36,248 bases of DNA from Sulfuricaulis sp. (GTDB lineage: Bacteria; Pseudomonadota; Gammaproteobacteria; Acidiferrobacterales; Sulfurifustaceae), in assembly GCA_030650525.1 (NCBI GenBank), contig JAUSDQ010000300.1:1-36248 (forward strand), read 5' to 3'. The notes beneath the pieces are model-generated. The model was not told the DNA's origin. It worked only from the letters and a program-made list of their open reading frames with translations, and ran no database searches. The position numbers were made by a program, and so were the translations under genes. This document shows positions 7,852 to 14,897 of the stretch, piece by piece; the first letter of the stretch is position 1; each line of letters opens with the position of its first letter.

Positions 7852-8745
7852 ATGAGTGCAGGAGATAAAAAGGAATACTGGCGCTGGGAAGAAAGCTGCT
7901 GGGTGGATGAGGGCAAGAACTGGCGCGACGCCAGAATCGTCACCGCCGGCGTTGACGTCGGCTCGGTCAGTTCGCAGGCCGTGGTCTGCGTCGACGGTGA
8001 GCTTTATGGCTACAACAGCATGCGCACCGGCAACAACAGCCCGGACTCGGCGACGAACGCCATTCAGGGCGTGCTCGACAAATCTGGCATGACGCTCAAG
8101 GACATCACCTACGTCATCGGCACCGGCTACGGCCGGGTGAATGTTCCGTTCGCACACAAGGCGATCACGGAAATCGCCTGTCACGCGCGCGGCGCCAACT
8201 ACATGGGCGGCTCGAAAGTGCGCACCATCCTCGACATGGGTGGCCAGGACTGCAAGGCCATCCACTGCGACGAGAAGGGCAAGGTCACCAACTTCCTGAT
8301 GAATGACAAGTGTGCGGCAGGCACCGGGCGCGGCATGGAAGTGATCGCCGACCTGATGCAGATTCCGATCGCCGAACTCGGCGGGCGCTCTTTCGAAATC
8401 GACGAGGAGCCGGCGGCCGTGTCATCGACCTGTGTCGTCTTCGCCAAGTCCGAGGCGCTCGGCCTGCTCAAGTCGGGTTACACCAAGAACAAGGTGATCG
8501 CGGCCTACTGCCAGGCCATGGCCGAGCGGGTGGTGTCGCTGATCGAGCGCATCGGCGTCGAGAACGACTTCTTCATCACCGGCGGCATCGCCAAGAACAG
8601 CGGCGTCGTCAAGCGCATCGAGAAGCTGCTGGGGACCACGGCGGCGGCGACAAAGTACGACAGCCAGATTGCCGGCGCGCTGGGCGCGGCGCTGTTCGGC
8701 CACACCTTGATGATGAAGCAGGGCGCCGCCAAGGCTGTCGCCTGA
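7852..8745 (+). CDS. bzdQ: Benzoyl-CoA reductase ATPase subunit, BcrA/BzdQ type
   Basis: The second ASKHA ATPase of the reductase, 297 residues. It should heterodimerise with BzdP, with one [4Fe-4S] cluster held between the two chains. Motifs are TAGVDVGSVS (31-40), GTGYGR (90-95), the canonical DMGGQD (128-133), Cys154 in NDKCAAGTGR, Cys194 in SSTCVVFAKSE and TGGIAKNSGVV near the C-terminus. The N-terminal 28 residues (YWRWEESCWVDEGKNW) precede the ATPase fold and are rich in Trp. Thauera-type BcrA is much longer (about 440 residues), so the length again argues for the Azoarcus subtype. A Shine-Dalgarno AAAGGAAA precedes ATG 7852. It is separated by 32 nt from bzdP and 19 nt from the ferredoxin gene. 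Confidence 0.9.
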   Translation: MSAGDKKEYWRWEESCWVDEGKNWRDARIVTAGVDVGSVSSQAVVCVDGELYGYNSMRTGNNSPDSATNAIQGVLDKSGMTLKDITYVIGTGYGRVNVPFAHKAITEIACHARGANYMGGSKVRTILDMGGQDCKAIHCDEKGKVTNFLMNDKCAAGTGRGMEVIADLMQIPIAELGGRSFEIDEEPAAVSSTCVVFAKSEALGLLKSGYTKNKVIAAYCQAMAERVVSLIERIGVENDFFITGGIAKNSGVVKRIEKLLGTTAAATKYDSQIAGALGAALFGHTLMMKQGAAKAVA

Positions 8746-8764
8746 TCGCTCGCGAAAGACCACC

Positions 8765-9049
8765 ATGATCGCCAATTACGGTTACAAGGACGGCTCCGGC
8801 GAGTACTTCATCAGCATCGACACCGACAAGTGCATCGCCTGCGCGGCGGACCGGGCCTGCCTCACCGGCTGCCCGCTGGCCATGTTCGAGACCCTGGTCG
8901 ACGACTATGACGACGAAGTGGTGCAGATCAAGGCGCAGTTCCGGCGCAGCCTGCCCTACGACTGCGTCGGCTGCAAACCGGCGGGAGGCTACACGTCTCT
9001 GCCCTGCATGTCCGCCTGCACGCCGGGCGCCATCAAGCATTCCTGGTGA
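8765..9049 (+). CDS. bzdM: Ferredoxin, 2[4Fe-4S] type with long insert (BzdM-like)
   Basis: A protein of 94 residues with two four-cysteine sets: C-x2-C-x5-C-x3-C (CIACAADRACLTGC) and C-x2-C-x10-C-x3-C (from CVGCK to CMSACTPGAI). They are separated by about 37 residues rich in acidic side chains. This is not the compact clostridial pattern; the wide third gaps resemble the Alvin/BzdM-like ferredoxins that feed benzoyl-CoA reductases. The likely role is to carry low-potential electrons from the BzdV-like flavoprotein or another donor to the ATPase module. It lies directly behind bzdQ and its stop overlaps the GTG that opens the next frame, so translation is probably coupled. The identity with BzdM is by position and type, not by detailed comparison. 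Confidence 0.85.
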   Translation: MIANYGYKDGSGEYFISIDTDKCIACAADRACLTGCPLAMFETLVDDYDDEVVQIKAQFRRSLPYDCVGCKPAGGYTSLPCMSACTPGAIKHSW

Positions 9050-9054
9050 ACACC

Positions 9055-9336
9055 ATGCGTATCGTCATTCCGATCAAGCCCGTGAGTGTGCAGAAGTTCG
9101 GTCGCGAAGCGGGCGGCTGGGAGCGGGTTTCGACCCTTTCCGAGCCGCTGCTGACGAAGATGATCGACAACTACAAGGTGCTCGGTTACGAGGTTGACGT
9201 CCGCGATGTGCAGCGCAGCGAAAGCAGCTGCACCAGCTGCTTCGATGCCGGCAGTGCGCTCGGCGAGGTGTTTGGCACCCTGTTCGTCCGCCACGCCGCC
9301 GCCGCGGCACGCGAGGACGACGGGCTGTTCGACTGA
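9055..9336 (+). CDS. Small conserved-context protein with a CxxC pair
   Basis: A protein of 93 residues if started at ATG 9055 (MRIVIPIKPVSVQKF); a GTG at 9046 overlapping the ferredoxin stop would add three. I do not recognise a family. The second half has SSCTSCFDAGSALGEVFG, a single CxxC that might serve in metal or thiol chemistry, and an acidic C-terminus (REDDGLFD). No membrane segment or signal peptide is visible. It is embedded between the ferredoxin and the PHP hydrolase in the reductase operon. In Azoarcus bzd clusters small genes of unknown function (bzdS/T/U) lie in comparable positions, and this may be one of them, but I cannot confirm that. Confidence 0.75.
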   Translation: MRIVIPIKPVSVQKFGREAGGWERVSTLSEPLLTKMIDNYKVLGYEVDVRDVQRSESSCTSCFDAGSALGEVFGTLFVRHAAAAAREDDGLFD

Positions 9337-9362
9337 GGCCGGCTGTTTAGCCGCTGTTGCGC

Positions 9363-9992
9363 ATGTGGATCGACTGCCACTGTCATACGCGCTATTCGTA
9401 TGACAACTATCTCGAACCGCTGACCCTGGTGCGGCGGGCGCGGGAACTCGGGCTGGACGGCGTCGTCGTCACCGAGCACCATTCCTACGAGGCATCGGAA
9501 CCGGTCGAACTCATTGGCCGCGAGGAAGGTCTTTTGGTGTTGCGCGGCGTCGAAATTTCGACCGATGGCGGCCATGTGCTGGCCTACGGCGTCGAGGATG
9601 ACGGCTGGAACATCTGGGGGCGCGACACCTACATCCCGCTGCTCGAGGTGATCGAGCGGATCAATGCCCTCGGTGGCATCTGCGTGCCAGCGCATCCCTT
9701 TCGCGAAATTGGCTCTGCGAGCCGCCTTGAACAGTTGCTTGACCTGGGCGGCGTCGCTGCGGTGGAGACGCATAACGGCGGTAACGTCGCGCGCGACAAC
9801 GATCTGGCGATGCAAGCCGCCGCCACCAAGGGCTTGCCGACGCTGGGCGGCAGCGATTGCCACAAGAAGGAAGCGGTTGGGCGCTGCGCCACCGAGTTCG
9901 CAACGGCGGTGGCCGACATGGCGGGATTCATCGCCGCTGTGCGCCAGGGCGCGTGTCGTGGTGCCTACTATCCGGGCTTTCGCCCGATCTGA
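9363..9992 (+). CDS. PHP-domain metal-dependent hydrolase
   Basis: A protein of 209 residues from ATG 9363 (MWIDCHCHTRYSYD); a TTG six bases upstream is less likely. All motifs of the polymerase-and-histidinol-phosphatase fold are present: DCHCHTRYSYD (metal ligands D4, H6, H8), VVTEHHSYE, RGVEIS, VPAHPFR and GGSDCHK. It should therefore bind two or three divalent metals and hydrolyse a phosphoester. Relatives act on phosphorylated metabolites or on 3',5'-nucleoside bisphosphates such as pAp. Why a phosphoesterase belongs in a benzoyl-CoA reductase operon is unclear. Housekeeping of CoA-derived phosphoadenosine or a signalling nucleotide are two guesses. The gene lies 26 nt after the CxxC protein and 14 nt before the flavoprotein, which argues for co-expression. 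Confidence 0.85.
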   Translation: MWIDCHCHTRYSYDNYLEPLTLVRRARELGLDGVVVTEHHSYEASEPVELIGREEGLLVLRGVEISTDGGHVLAYGVEDDGWNIWGRDTYIPLLEVIERINALGGICVPAHPFREIGSASRLEQLLDLGGVAAVETHNGGNVARDNDLAMQAAATKGLPTLGGSDCHKKEAVGRCATEFATAVADMAGFIAAVRQGACRGAYYPGFRPI

Positions 9993-10006
9993 TTCTGGAG
10001 CAGGAA

Positions 10007-12553
10007 ATGAACGCGGTGCAGGAAGTGAAGTGGTGGGGCGCTAGCCGACCCCGAGGGATGCAGGCCTTCGGCGACACGGTGGCCATTCAGATCGACGGCC
10101 GCAAGGTGGACGTGCCAGCCGGCGCATCGGTGCTGAACGCAGCCGCCCATCTCGGCGTGTATATCCCCGCGCTGTGCGCCCATCCGGACCTGCCGCCCGC
10201 CTTGCAGCGCGGCGCGGGTGATGCCGGCTGCAATCTCTGCCTGATCGAGATCGAGGGCGAGCCCGGACTGCACAAATCCTGTTCCCTGACCGTGAGCCAA
10301 GGCCTGCGTGTCAAGACGCAATCGGCGGAGATCGTGGCGGCCCGCCAGGCGAACCTGGCAACGCTGTTGGCCAGGCATCCGCACGTGTGCCTCACCTGCC
10401 CGCAGCGCGAAGGCTGTTCACGCAGCCAGTGCTCCTACGGCAATCCGCCGGAGACGCGTTGCTGCACTATCTTCTCTAGCTGCGAATTGCGCAAGATTTC
10501 GGACTTCATCGGCATTGCGAACACAACGCCGAACTACAAGCACGATTTTCTGCCCGTGGTCAAGGACGAACCCTTTTTCGACCGTGACTACAACCTGTGC
10601 ATCGACTGCCGGCGCTGCCTCGTCGCCTGCAACGACATCCGAGGCGTCGGTTGTCTCGAAGTGAAGACCGTCGATACGCCGCAGGGCCGGCGCAGCTATG
10701 TCGGCACCATCGCACCGACCCTGATTGAATCGGGCTGCAAGTTTTGCCAGGCCTGCGTCACGGTCTGCCCGACTGGCGCGCTGACCGACCGCACGCTGAA
10801 CCCGGCCCGACGGGAGGAATCCATGGTGCCGTGCCAATCGGCCTGCCCGGCGGGCATCGACGTACCGCGCTACGTCCAATTGGCAGCCGAAGGCAAGTAC
10901 AGCGAAGCCATTGCCGTGGTGCGCGAAAAGCTGCCATTCCCAGGCATCGTCGGCCGCGCCTGCTTCGCCATGTGCGAGTCGGCCTGCCGCCGCGGTCAGC
11001 TCGACGACCCGCTGTCGATCCGCGGTCTCAAGCGCGTCGCCGACGACAACGACACCGGCTTGTGGCGCCAGTACTCGAAGCAACTGTCGCCCAGCGGACG
11101 CAAGGCGGCCGTGATCGGGGCCGGGCCCGCCGGCCTGACCGTCGCCTATTACCTGGCGAAGAAGGGACATGCCGTGACTGTGTTCGATGCCAGTCCGGCG
11201 GCTGGCGGCATGGCGCGTTGGGGCATCCCCTCCTACCGCGTGCCGCTGGCCGTGATCGACCGCGAAGTCGCCGAAGTGGCAAAACTTGGCGTCGAATTTA
11301 TCCACGACAAGCGTGTTGAAGACATCGACGAGCTCTTCGCCAAGGGTTACGACGCGGCTTTCATAGGCATCGGTTGCCAGGGCGGCGACAAGCTGGACAT
11401 CCCCGGCGACGAGCTGCCGGACGTCGTGGACAGTCCGAGCTATTTGCTCGCCGCGACCATGGGGTTGGTCAACCAGCCCGGTTGCGGCATCTGCACTGGC
11501 AAGCGCGTGGCTGTTATTGGCGGTGGCAATGTTGCCACCGACAACGCGCGTTCCTCGCGCCGCTTCGGCGCCGAAGTGGACCTGGTCTATCGCCGCACCC
11601 AGCAAGAAATGCCGGCGCGCGACGAGGAGTTCGAGGGTTGCATCGAGGAAGGTGTGAATGTACGCTACCTGCTGTCGCCGAAGCGGATCGAACGCGCCAG
11701 CGGTGACAGCCGGCTGCAAATCACCTATGCCAGGATGGCGCTCGCCGAGGCCGATGCCTCGGGCCGCCGCCGGCCGGTCGATACCGGCGAGGAAGTGGTC
11801 GAAGGTGTTGACCTGGTGATCGCCGCCGTCGGCCAGCATCCGCAGCAGTTCGCCGGCTTTGGCGTTGCAACCGACCCGAGGGGGCGCGTCGTCGTGCGCG
11901 AGGATTCCATGCTCACCAGTCGGCCCGCCGTCTATGCCGGTGGCGACTGCGTTCTCGGCCCGTCCACGCTGATCGAGTCCATTGCGCAGGGCCGGATCGC
12001 GGCCGCAGCCATGGACAAGCAACTCGGTGGCGACGGGAACATCGAGGAGAAACTGCTGCCCGACGGCTGGGACAGCAATCCCTTCCTGGGCCGCGACCGC
12101 GCCTTCAACAGACAGCGTAAATTCCACCCGATTCGGCTCGAGCCCGCGGAGCGCGCGGGTTGGGGCGAAGTCGAAAAGGGCTTCACCGACGCCACGGCCC
12201 GGGCCGAAGCCGCCCGCTGCTTCAAATGCAATCTGGCGCCAAAAATTGCCGATGCGCTCTTGCCACCCGAGTCCTGGCTGGAATTCACGGCCGAGGTGGT
12301 TTGCGGCATGAGCCCGGCGTCCGGGGTCTTTCAACTGCTGGATGCGGACAAGAACGTGCTCATGATCAAGGGGGTGGAGAACCTCCGCGAGGGCTTGACG
12401 GCGCAGTTGGAGCGCGGCAACGGGGCGGTGGCTTTCACTTTTGAAGAGGCGGCCATGTACACGTCCCGGGAATCCCAAATGATTCAGGCCTACCTGCAAG
12501 CGCATGGGAAGATGCCAGGCGGCGGCTCGGACGAGCTGGACGATCTGTTCTGA
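10007..12553 (+). CDS. bzdV: NAD(P)H-dependent iron-sulfur flavoprotein, candidate ferredoxin reductase (BzdV-like)
   Basis: A modular protein of 848 residues. Residues 1-100 are a NuoG-like [2Fe-2S] domain (C57, C75, C78, C92). Residues 120-140 carry the H124-x3-C-x2-C-x5-C motif of an N3/N5-type cluster. C198/201/204/208 and C244/247/250/254 form two [4Fe-4S] sites. From 276 on it is a GltD/NfnB-like half: CQSACPAG, FAD motif VIGAGPAG (369-376), NAD(P) motif VIGGGNVA (503-510) with VYRR suggesting NADPH, and AGGDCVLGPSTLIESIAQGR for the second FAD segment. The last 110 or so residues, after RCFKCN, form an extra domain I do not recognise. The likely role is to move electrons from NAD(P)H to ferredoxin BzdM for the reductase. 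The start is ATG 10007 behind GGAG; the longer upstream frame overlaps the PHP gene. The bzdV symbol is by position and type. Confidence 0.85.
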   Translation: MNAVQEVKWWGASRPRGMQAFGDTVAIQIDGRKVDVPAGASVLNAAAHLGVYIPALCAHPDLPPALQRGAGDAGCNLCLIEIEGEPGLHKSCSLTVSQGLRVKTQSAEIVAARQANLATLLARHPHVCLTCPQREGCSRSQCSYGNPPETRCCTIFSSCELRKISDFIGIANTTPNYKHDFLPVVKDEPFFDRDYNLCIDCRRCLVACNDIRGVGCLEVKTVDTPQGRRSYVGTIAPTLIESGCKFCQACVTVCPTGALTDRTLNPARREESMVPCQSACPAGIDVPRYVQLAAEGKYSEAIAVVREKLPFPGIVGRACFAMCESACRRGQLDDPLSIRGLKRVADDNDTGLWRQYSKQLSPSGRKAAVIGAGPAGLTVAYYLAKKGHAVTVFDASPAAGGMARWGIPSYRVPLAVIDREVAEVAKLGVEFIHDKRVEDIDELFAKGYDAAFIGIGCQGGDKLDIPGDELPDVVDSPSYLLAATMGLVNQPGCGICTGKRVAVIGGGNVATDNARSSRRFGAEVDLVYRRTQQEMPARDEEFEGCIEEGVNVRYLLSPKRIERASGDSRLQITYARMALAEADASGRRRPVDTGEEVVEGVDLVIAAVGQHPQQFAGFGVATDPRGRVVVREDSMLTSRPAVYAGGDCVLGPSTLIESIAQGRIAAAAMDKQLGGDGNIEEKLLPDGWDSNPFLGRDRAFNRQRKFHPIRLEPAERAGWGEVEKGFTDATARAEAARCFKCNLAPKIADALLPPESWLEFTAEVVCGMSPASGVFQLLDADKNVLMIKGVENLREGLTAQLERGNGAVAFTFEEAAMYTSRESQMIQAYLQAHGKMPGGGSDELDDLF

Positions 12554-12578
12554 GCGAAGGACAAGAATCCAGGCTCCC

Positions 12579-13118
12579 ATGGCAACCATTCCAGTTTATT
12601 CAGTACCATCGGTCACCGCCGGATTGCCGACGCCAGCCGTCAAGCATCGGCCGTTCAAGGCCCTCAACCCAGTCTTCATCATGACTAGCATCAAAGATTT
12701 TATGACGGTTGATCATCGCCATTGCGACGATTTTTTTGCCGAATCCGAACAGGCCGTGGCGGCGCAGGCGTGGGATCGCGCCGGCGCCGCCTTCGGAAGT
12801 TTCCAGGCCGCGATGCAGCACCATTTTGCGGCCGAGGAAGAGCTTCTTTTCCCGGCCTTCGAATTGAAGAGCGGCATGACCATGGGCCCTACGCAGGTGA
12901 TGCGGGTCGAGCACGCCCAGATGCGTGAGCTCATGGCCGCCGCGCAGGCGTCGCTGTTGGCCAAGGATGCCGATGACTACGCCGGCAATGCCGAAACCTT
13001 GCTGATCATGATGCAACAGCACAACATGAAGGAAGAGCAGGTACTCTACCCCATGTGCGACGAGCAACTGAAGGATCAGATGGCTACCTTGCTGCTGCAG
13101 TTGCAACAAGCGCTTTGA
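12579..13118 (+). CDS. Hemerythrin-like HHE domain protein
   Basis: A protein of 179 residues from ATG 12579 (AGG 5 nt upstream); ATG 12681, where the conserved domain opens with SIKDFMTVDH, would give 145 residues and is an alternative. The di-iron ligands of the family are visible in order: FMTVDHRHCDDFF, QHHFAAEEELLFP, RVEHAQM and QQHNMKEEQVLYP. Such four-helix bundles bind O2 or NO at a non-haem di-iron site. The gene follows bzdV by 25 nt in the same direction and is followed by a DUF2249 protein. In denitrifiers these two families often sit with NO-response genes, so a sensing, scavenging or buffering role near the oxygen-sensitive reductase is plausible but inferred. Confidence 0.88.
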   Translation: MATIPVYSVPSVTAGLPTPAVKHRPFKALNPVFIMTSIKDFMTVDHRHCDDFFAESEQAVAAQAWDRAGAAFGSFQAAMQHHFAAEEELLFPAFELKSGMTMGPTQVMRVEHAQMRELMAAAQASLLAKDADDYAGNAETLLIMMQQHNMKEEQVLYPMCDEQLKDQMATLLLQLQQAL

Positions 13119-13138
13119 CCCACCGAGGTATCTGTCAG

Positions 13139-13375
13139 ATGAACCAACCCAAGGTGATCAAGGTGATCGACGCGCGCGGGCTTGAGCCCCCCGAGCCTTT
13201 CGTGCTGACGATGGATGCGCTGAACGCGAGCGGCCCGGGTGAGGCGGTGCTGCTTCTCTTGTCGCGTGAGCCGTACCCGCTCTATCAGGCGCTGGACAGG
13301 AATGGGTTTTCACATCAGACCCGGCGTACGCCTGACGGCACCGTCGAAATTCTGAGTTGGCGAAATCCCGACTAA
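13139..13375 (+). CDS. DUF2249 domain protein
   Basis: A protein of 78 residues from ATG 13139, with GAGG 10 nt upstream. VIDARGLEPPEPFVLTMDAL, GEAVLLLLSREPYPLYQAL and the C-terminal VEILSWRNPD are the marks of DUF2249, a TusA-like alpha/beta fold of unknown activity. The TusA-type active cysteine is not present. It is frequently found with hemerythrin domains, as here. Its TAA shares one base with the ATG of the following membrane protein (TAATG), so the two are translationally coupled. Confidence 0.85.
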   Translation: MNQPKVIKVIDARGLEPPEPFVLTMDALNASGPGEAVLLLLSREPYPLYQALDRNGFSHQTRRTPDGTVEILSWRNPD

Positions 13376-14682
13376 TGCAGGCGCTGTTGTCATTTGAGCA
13401 GGCGCCGCCGATCAGCGCGCCCTTGCGGTTCTTCCTCACGGCGCCGCTGTTCGCGATGCTTGCCGGCGCGTTGCTCTTGTACAGCGGCCCCGAAATATTT
13501 GCCTCGCGGTGGACGCCCGCGGCACTGGCACTGACCCATCTGATCACGGTGGGTTTCATGCTGCAAGTGATGCTTGGTGCGATGCAGCAATTGCTGCCCG
13601 TTGTGGTTGGCGCCAATCTCGCGCGGCCGCTGCAAGTCGCTACCATGGTGCACGCCGCGATCACGCCGGGGGCACTTTTCCTGGCTGCCGCCTTTTTGAC
13701 ATATGAACCTCTGCTATTTTGGTGTGCCGTCGCCTTTCTTGCGACTGGCGTGACGATTTTCGTTGTCGCGGCGGCGCGTGCCCTGTATGGCCTTCCATCG
13801 ACGAATCCGACGACTCGCGGCCTGAAATTGTCCCTCTTGGGCCTGAGCGTGACCGTGTTTTTCGGCATTCTGTTGGCAGTCTCGCTGGGCCTGTCCCTTG
13901 ATTTCCCGCTGGTTCAAATGGCTGATCTCCATTTGGGCTGGGGCTTCATGGCATGGGGCTGCACCCTGCTTGCCGCCGCGGGCTTCGTGGTCGTTCCCAT
14001 GTTCCAGTTGACACCTGACTACCCTGCCTGGTGTGGGCGAAACTTCCTGATCGCTGCGTTTGGCGCAGTCTCGCTGTGGACGATGGCCGATCTGGCCGGG
14101 TGGGCAGCGCCAGCGGCGCTGCTTGCGGCGGTGGTGGTGGCCTCAGGCGCCGTGTTTTCCATGGTGACCCTGCATATTCTTCGCCTCAGCAAGCGCGCGA
14201 AACGCGATGCATCGCACCATTTTTGGACGGTTGCGATGTCGTCCGCGTTGGCCGCCTGTGCTTTGTGGCTGGCCGCTCGGCTTATCGTTTCAGTTGGCGA
14301 ATGGCAGGTCTGGCCTCTGCTGTTTGGTGCACTCCTGCTGTTCGGCTGTTTCATGTCGGTCATGATGGGCATGCTCTACAAGATCGTTCCTTTTCTCGTC
14401 TGGCTGCATCTGCAGAATCGTGGTCGCGGCCGAGTACTGGCGCCGAACATGAAGAAGGTTTTGTCGCAGACGCGGATAGACCGGCAGATGTGGGCGCACT
14501 TCCTGGCCTGCGCACTGTTGCTGCTCTCGGTCGTCTGGCCCGCGTGGTTTGTCTTTCCAGCAGGTCTGGTGTTGATCATCGCGAACGGGTGGTTGCTGCG
14601 CAATCTGCTTTCCGCGACCGCAGTCTATCGCAACCACCTTGTCGCAATCGAGGCCGCCATCGTGAGACCCGTTGAAGAATAG
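13375..14682 (+). CDS. Polytopic membrane protein, NnrS/CcoN-like, linked to hemerythrin and DUF2249
   Basis: A protein of 435 residues from ATG 13375, which overlaps the previous stop. It has about 11-12 hydrophobic segments from residue 16 to the end. Conserved-looking histidines sit at or in helices: ALTHLITVGFMLQVMLGAMQ, TMVHAAITPGA and MADLHLGWGF. The LTH-L-x-T-x-G-F-x-x-x-V-M-L-G-A-x-x-Q-L-L-P motif recalls haem-ligating helices of cbb3-type oxidase subunit I and of NnrS-like proteins. I would place it as a haem-related, NO- or O2-linked membrane protein of unproven function. No terminator with a U-tract is visible after it; a small GC stem (GGCCGA..TCGGC) lies at about 14707-14720. Confidence 0.8.
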   Translation: MQALLSFEQAPPISAPLRFFLTAPLFAMLAGALLLYSGPEIFASRWTPAALALTHLITVGFMLQVMLGAMQQLLPVVVGANLARPLQVATMVHAAITPGALFLAAAFLTYEPLLFWCAVAFLATGVTIFVVAAARALYGLPSTNPTTRGLKLSLLGLSVTVFFGILLAVSLGLSLDFPLVQMADLHLGWGFMAWGCTLLAAAGFVVVPMFQLTPDYPAWCGRNFLIAAFGAVSLWTMADLAGWAAPAALLAAVVVASGAVFSMVTLHILRLSKRAKRDASHHFWTVAMSSALAACALWLAARLIVSVGEWQVWPLLFGALLLFGCFMSVMMGMLYKIVPFLVWLHLQNRGRGRVLAPNMKKVLSQTRIDRQMWAHFLACALLLLSVVWPAWFVFPAGLVLIIANGWLLRNLLSATAVYRNHLVAIEAAIVRPVEE

Positions 14683-14812
14683 GTTGTGTCGATGTGCCTG
14701 GGATAAGGCCGAACTCGGCTTCAACGATGTCATGGTACACGCCGCCATCGCCCGGACTGGCAGTTGAGTCAGAAGCATCGCTGGCCAGAAAATGCGGGCC
14801 AGATTAATAAAC

Positions 14813-14831
14813 TGTCTTTTCGGACGATACC
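14813..14831 (+). promoter_or_regulatory. Shared operator-like motif, site for the ABC importer
   Basis: TGTCTTTTCGGACGATACC, preceded by AAC. It starts 85 nt before ATG 14898. The site before the second binding-protein gene has the same core and exactly the same 85-nt spacing. A CATACT element about 30 nt downstream could be a -10 region, which would place the motif at an activator position. This is inferred from sequence only. Confidence 0.6.
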
Positions 14832-14897
14832 CGGCAGACGGCCTCACTCCATACTCACGCTGCAAAAATGACTACCCATTTATGAGGAGACAAGGCC

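Noticed and set aside
10418-12589. Minus-strand open frame of 723 codons opposite bzdV
   Set aside because: No recognisable domain, and the opposite strand holds all iron-sulfur and flavin motifs. It is an antisense artefact of high third-position GC.
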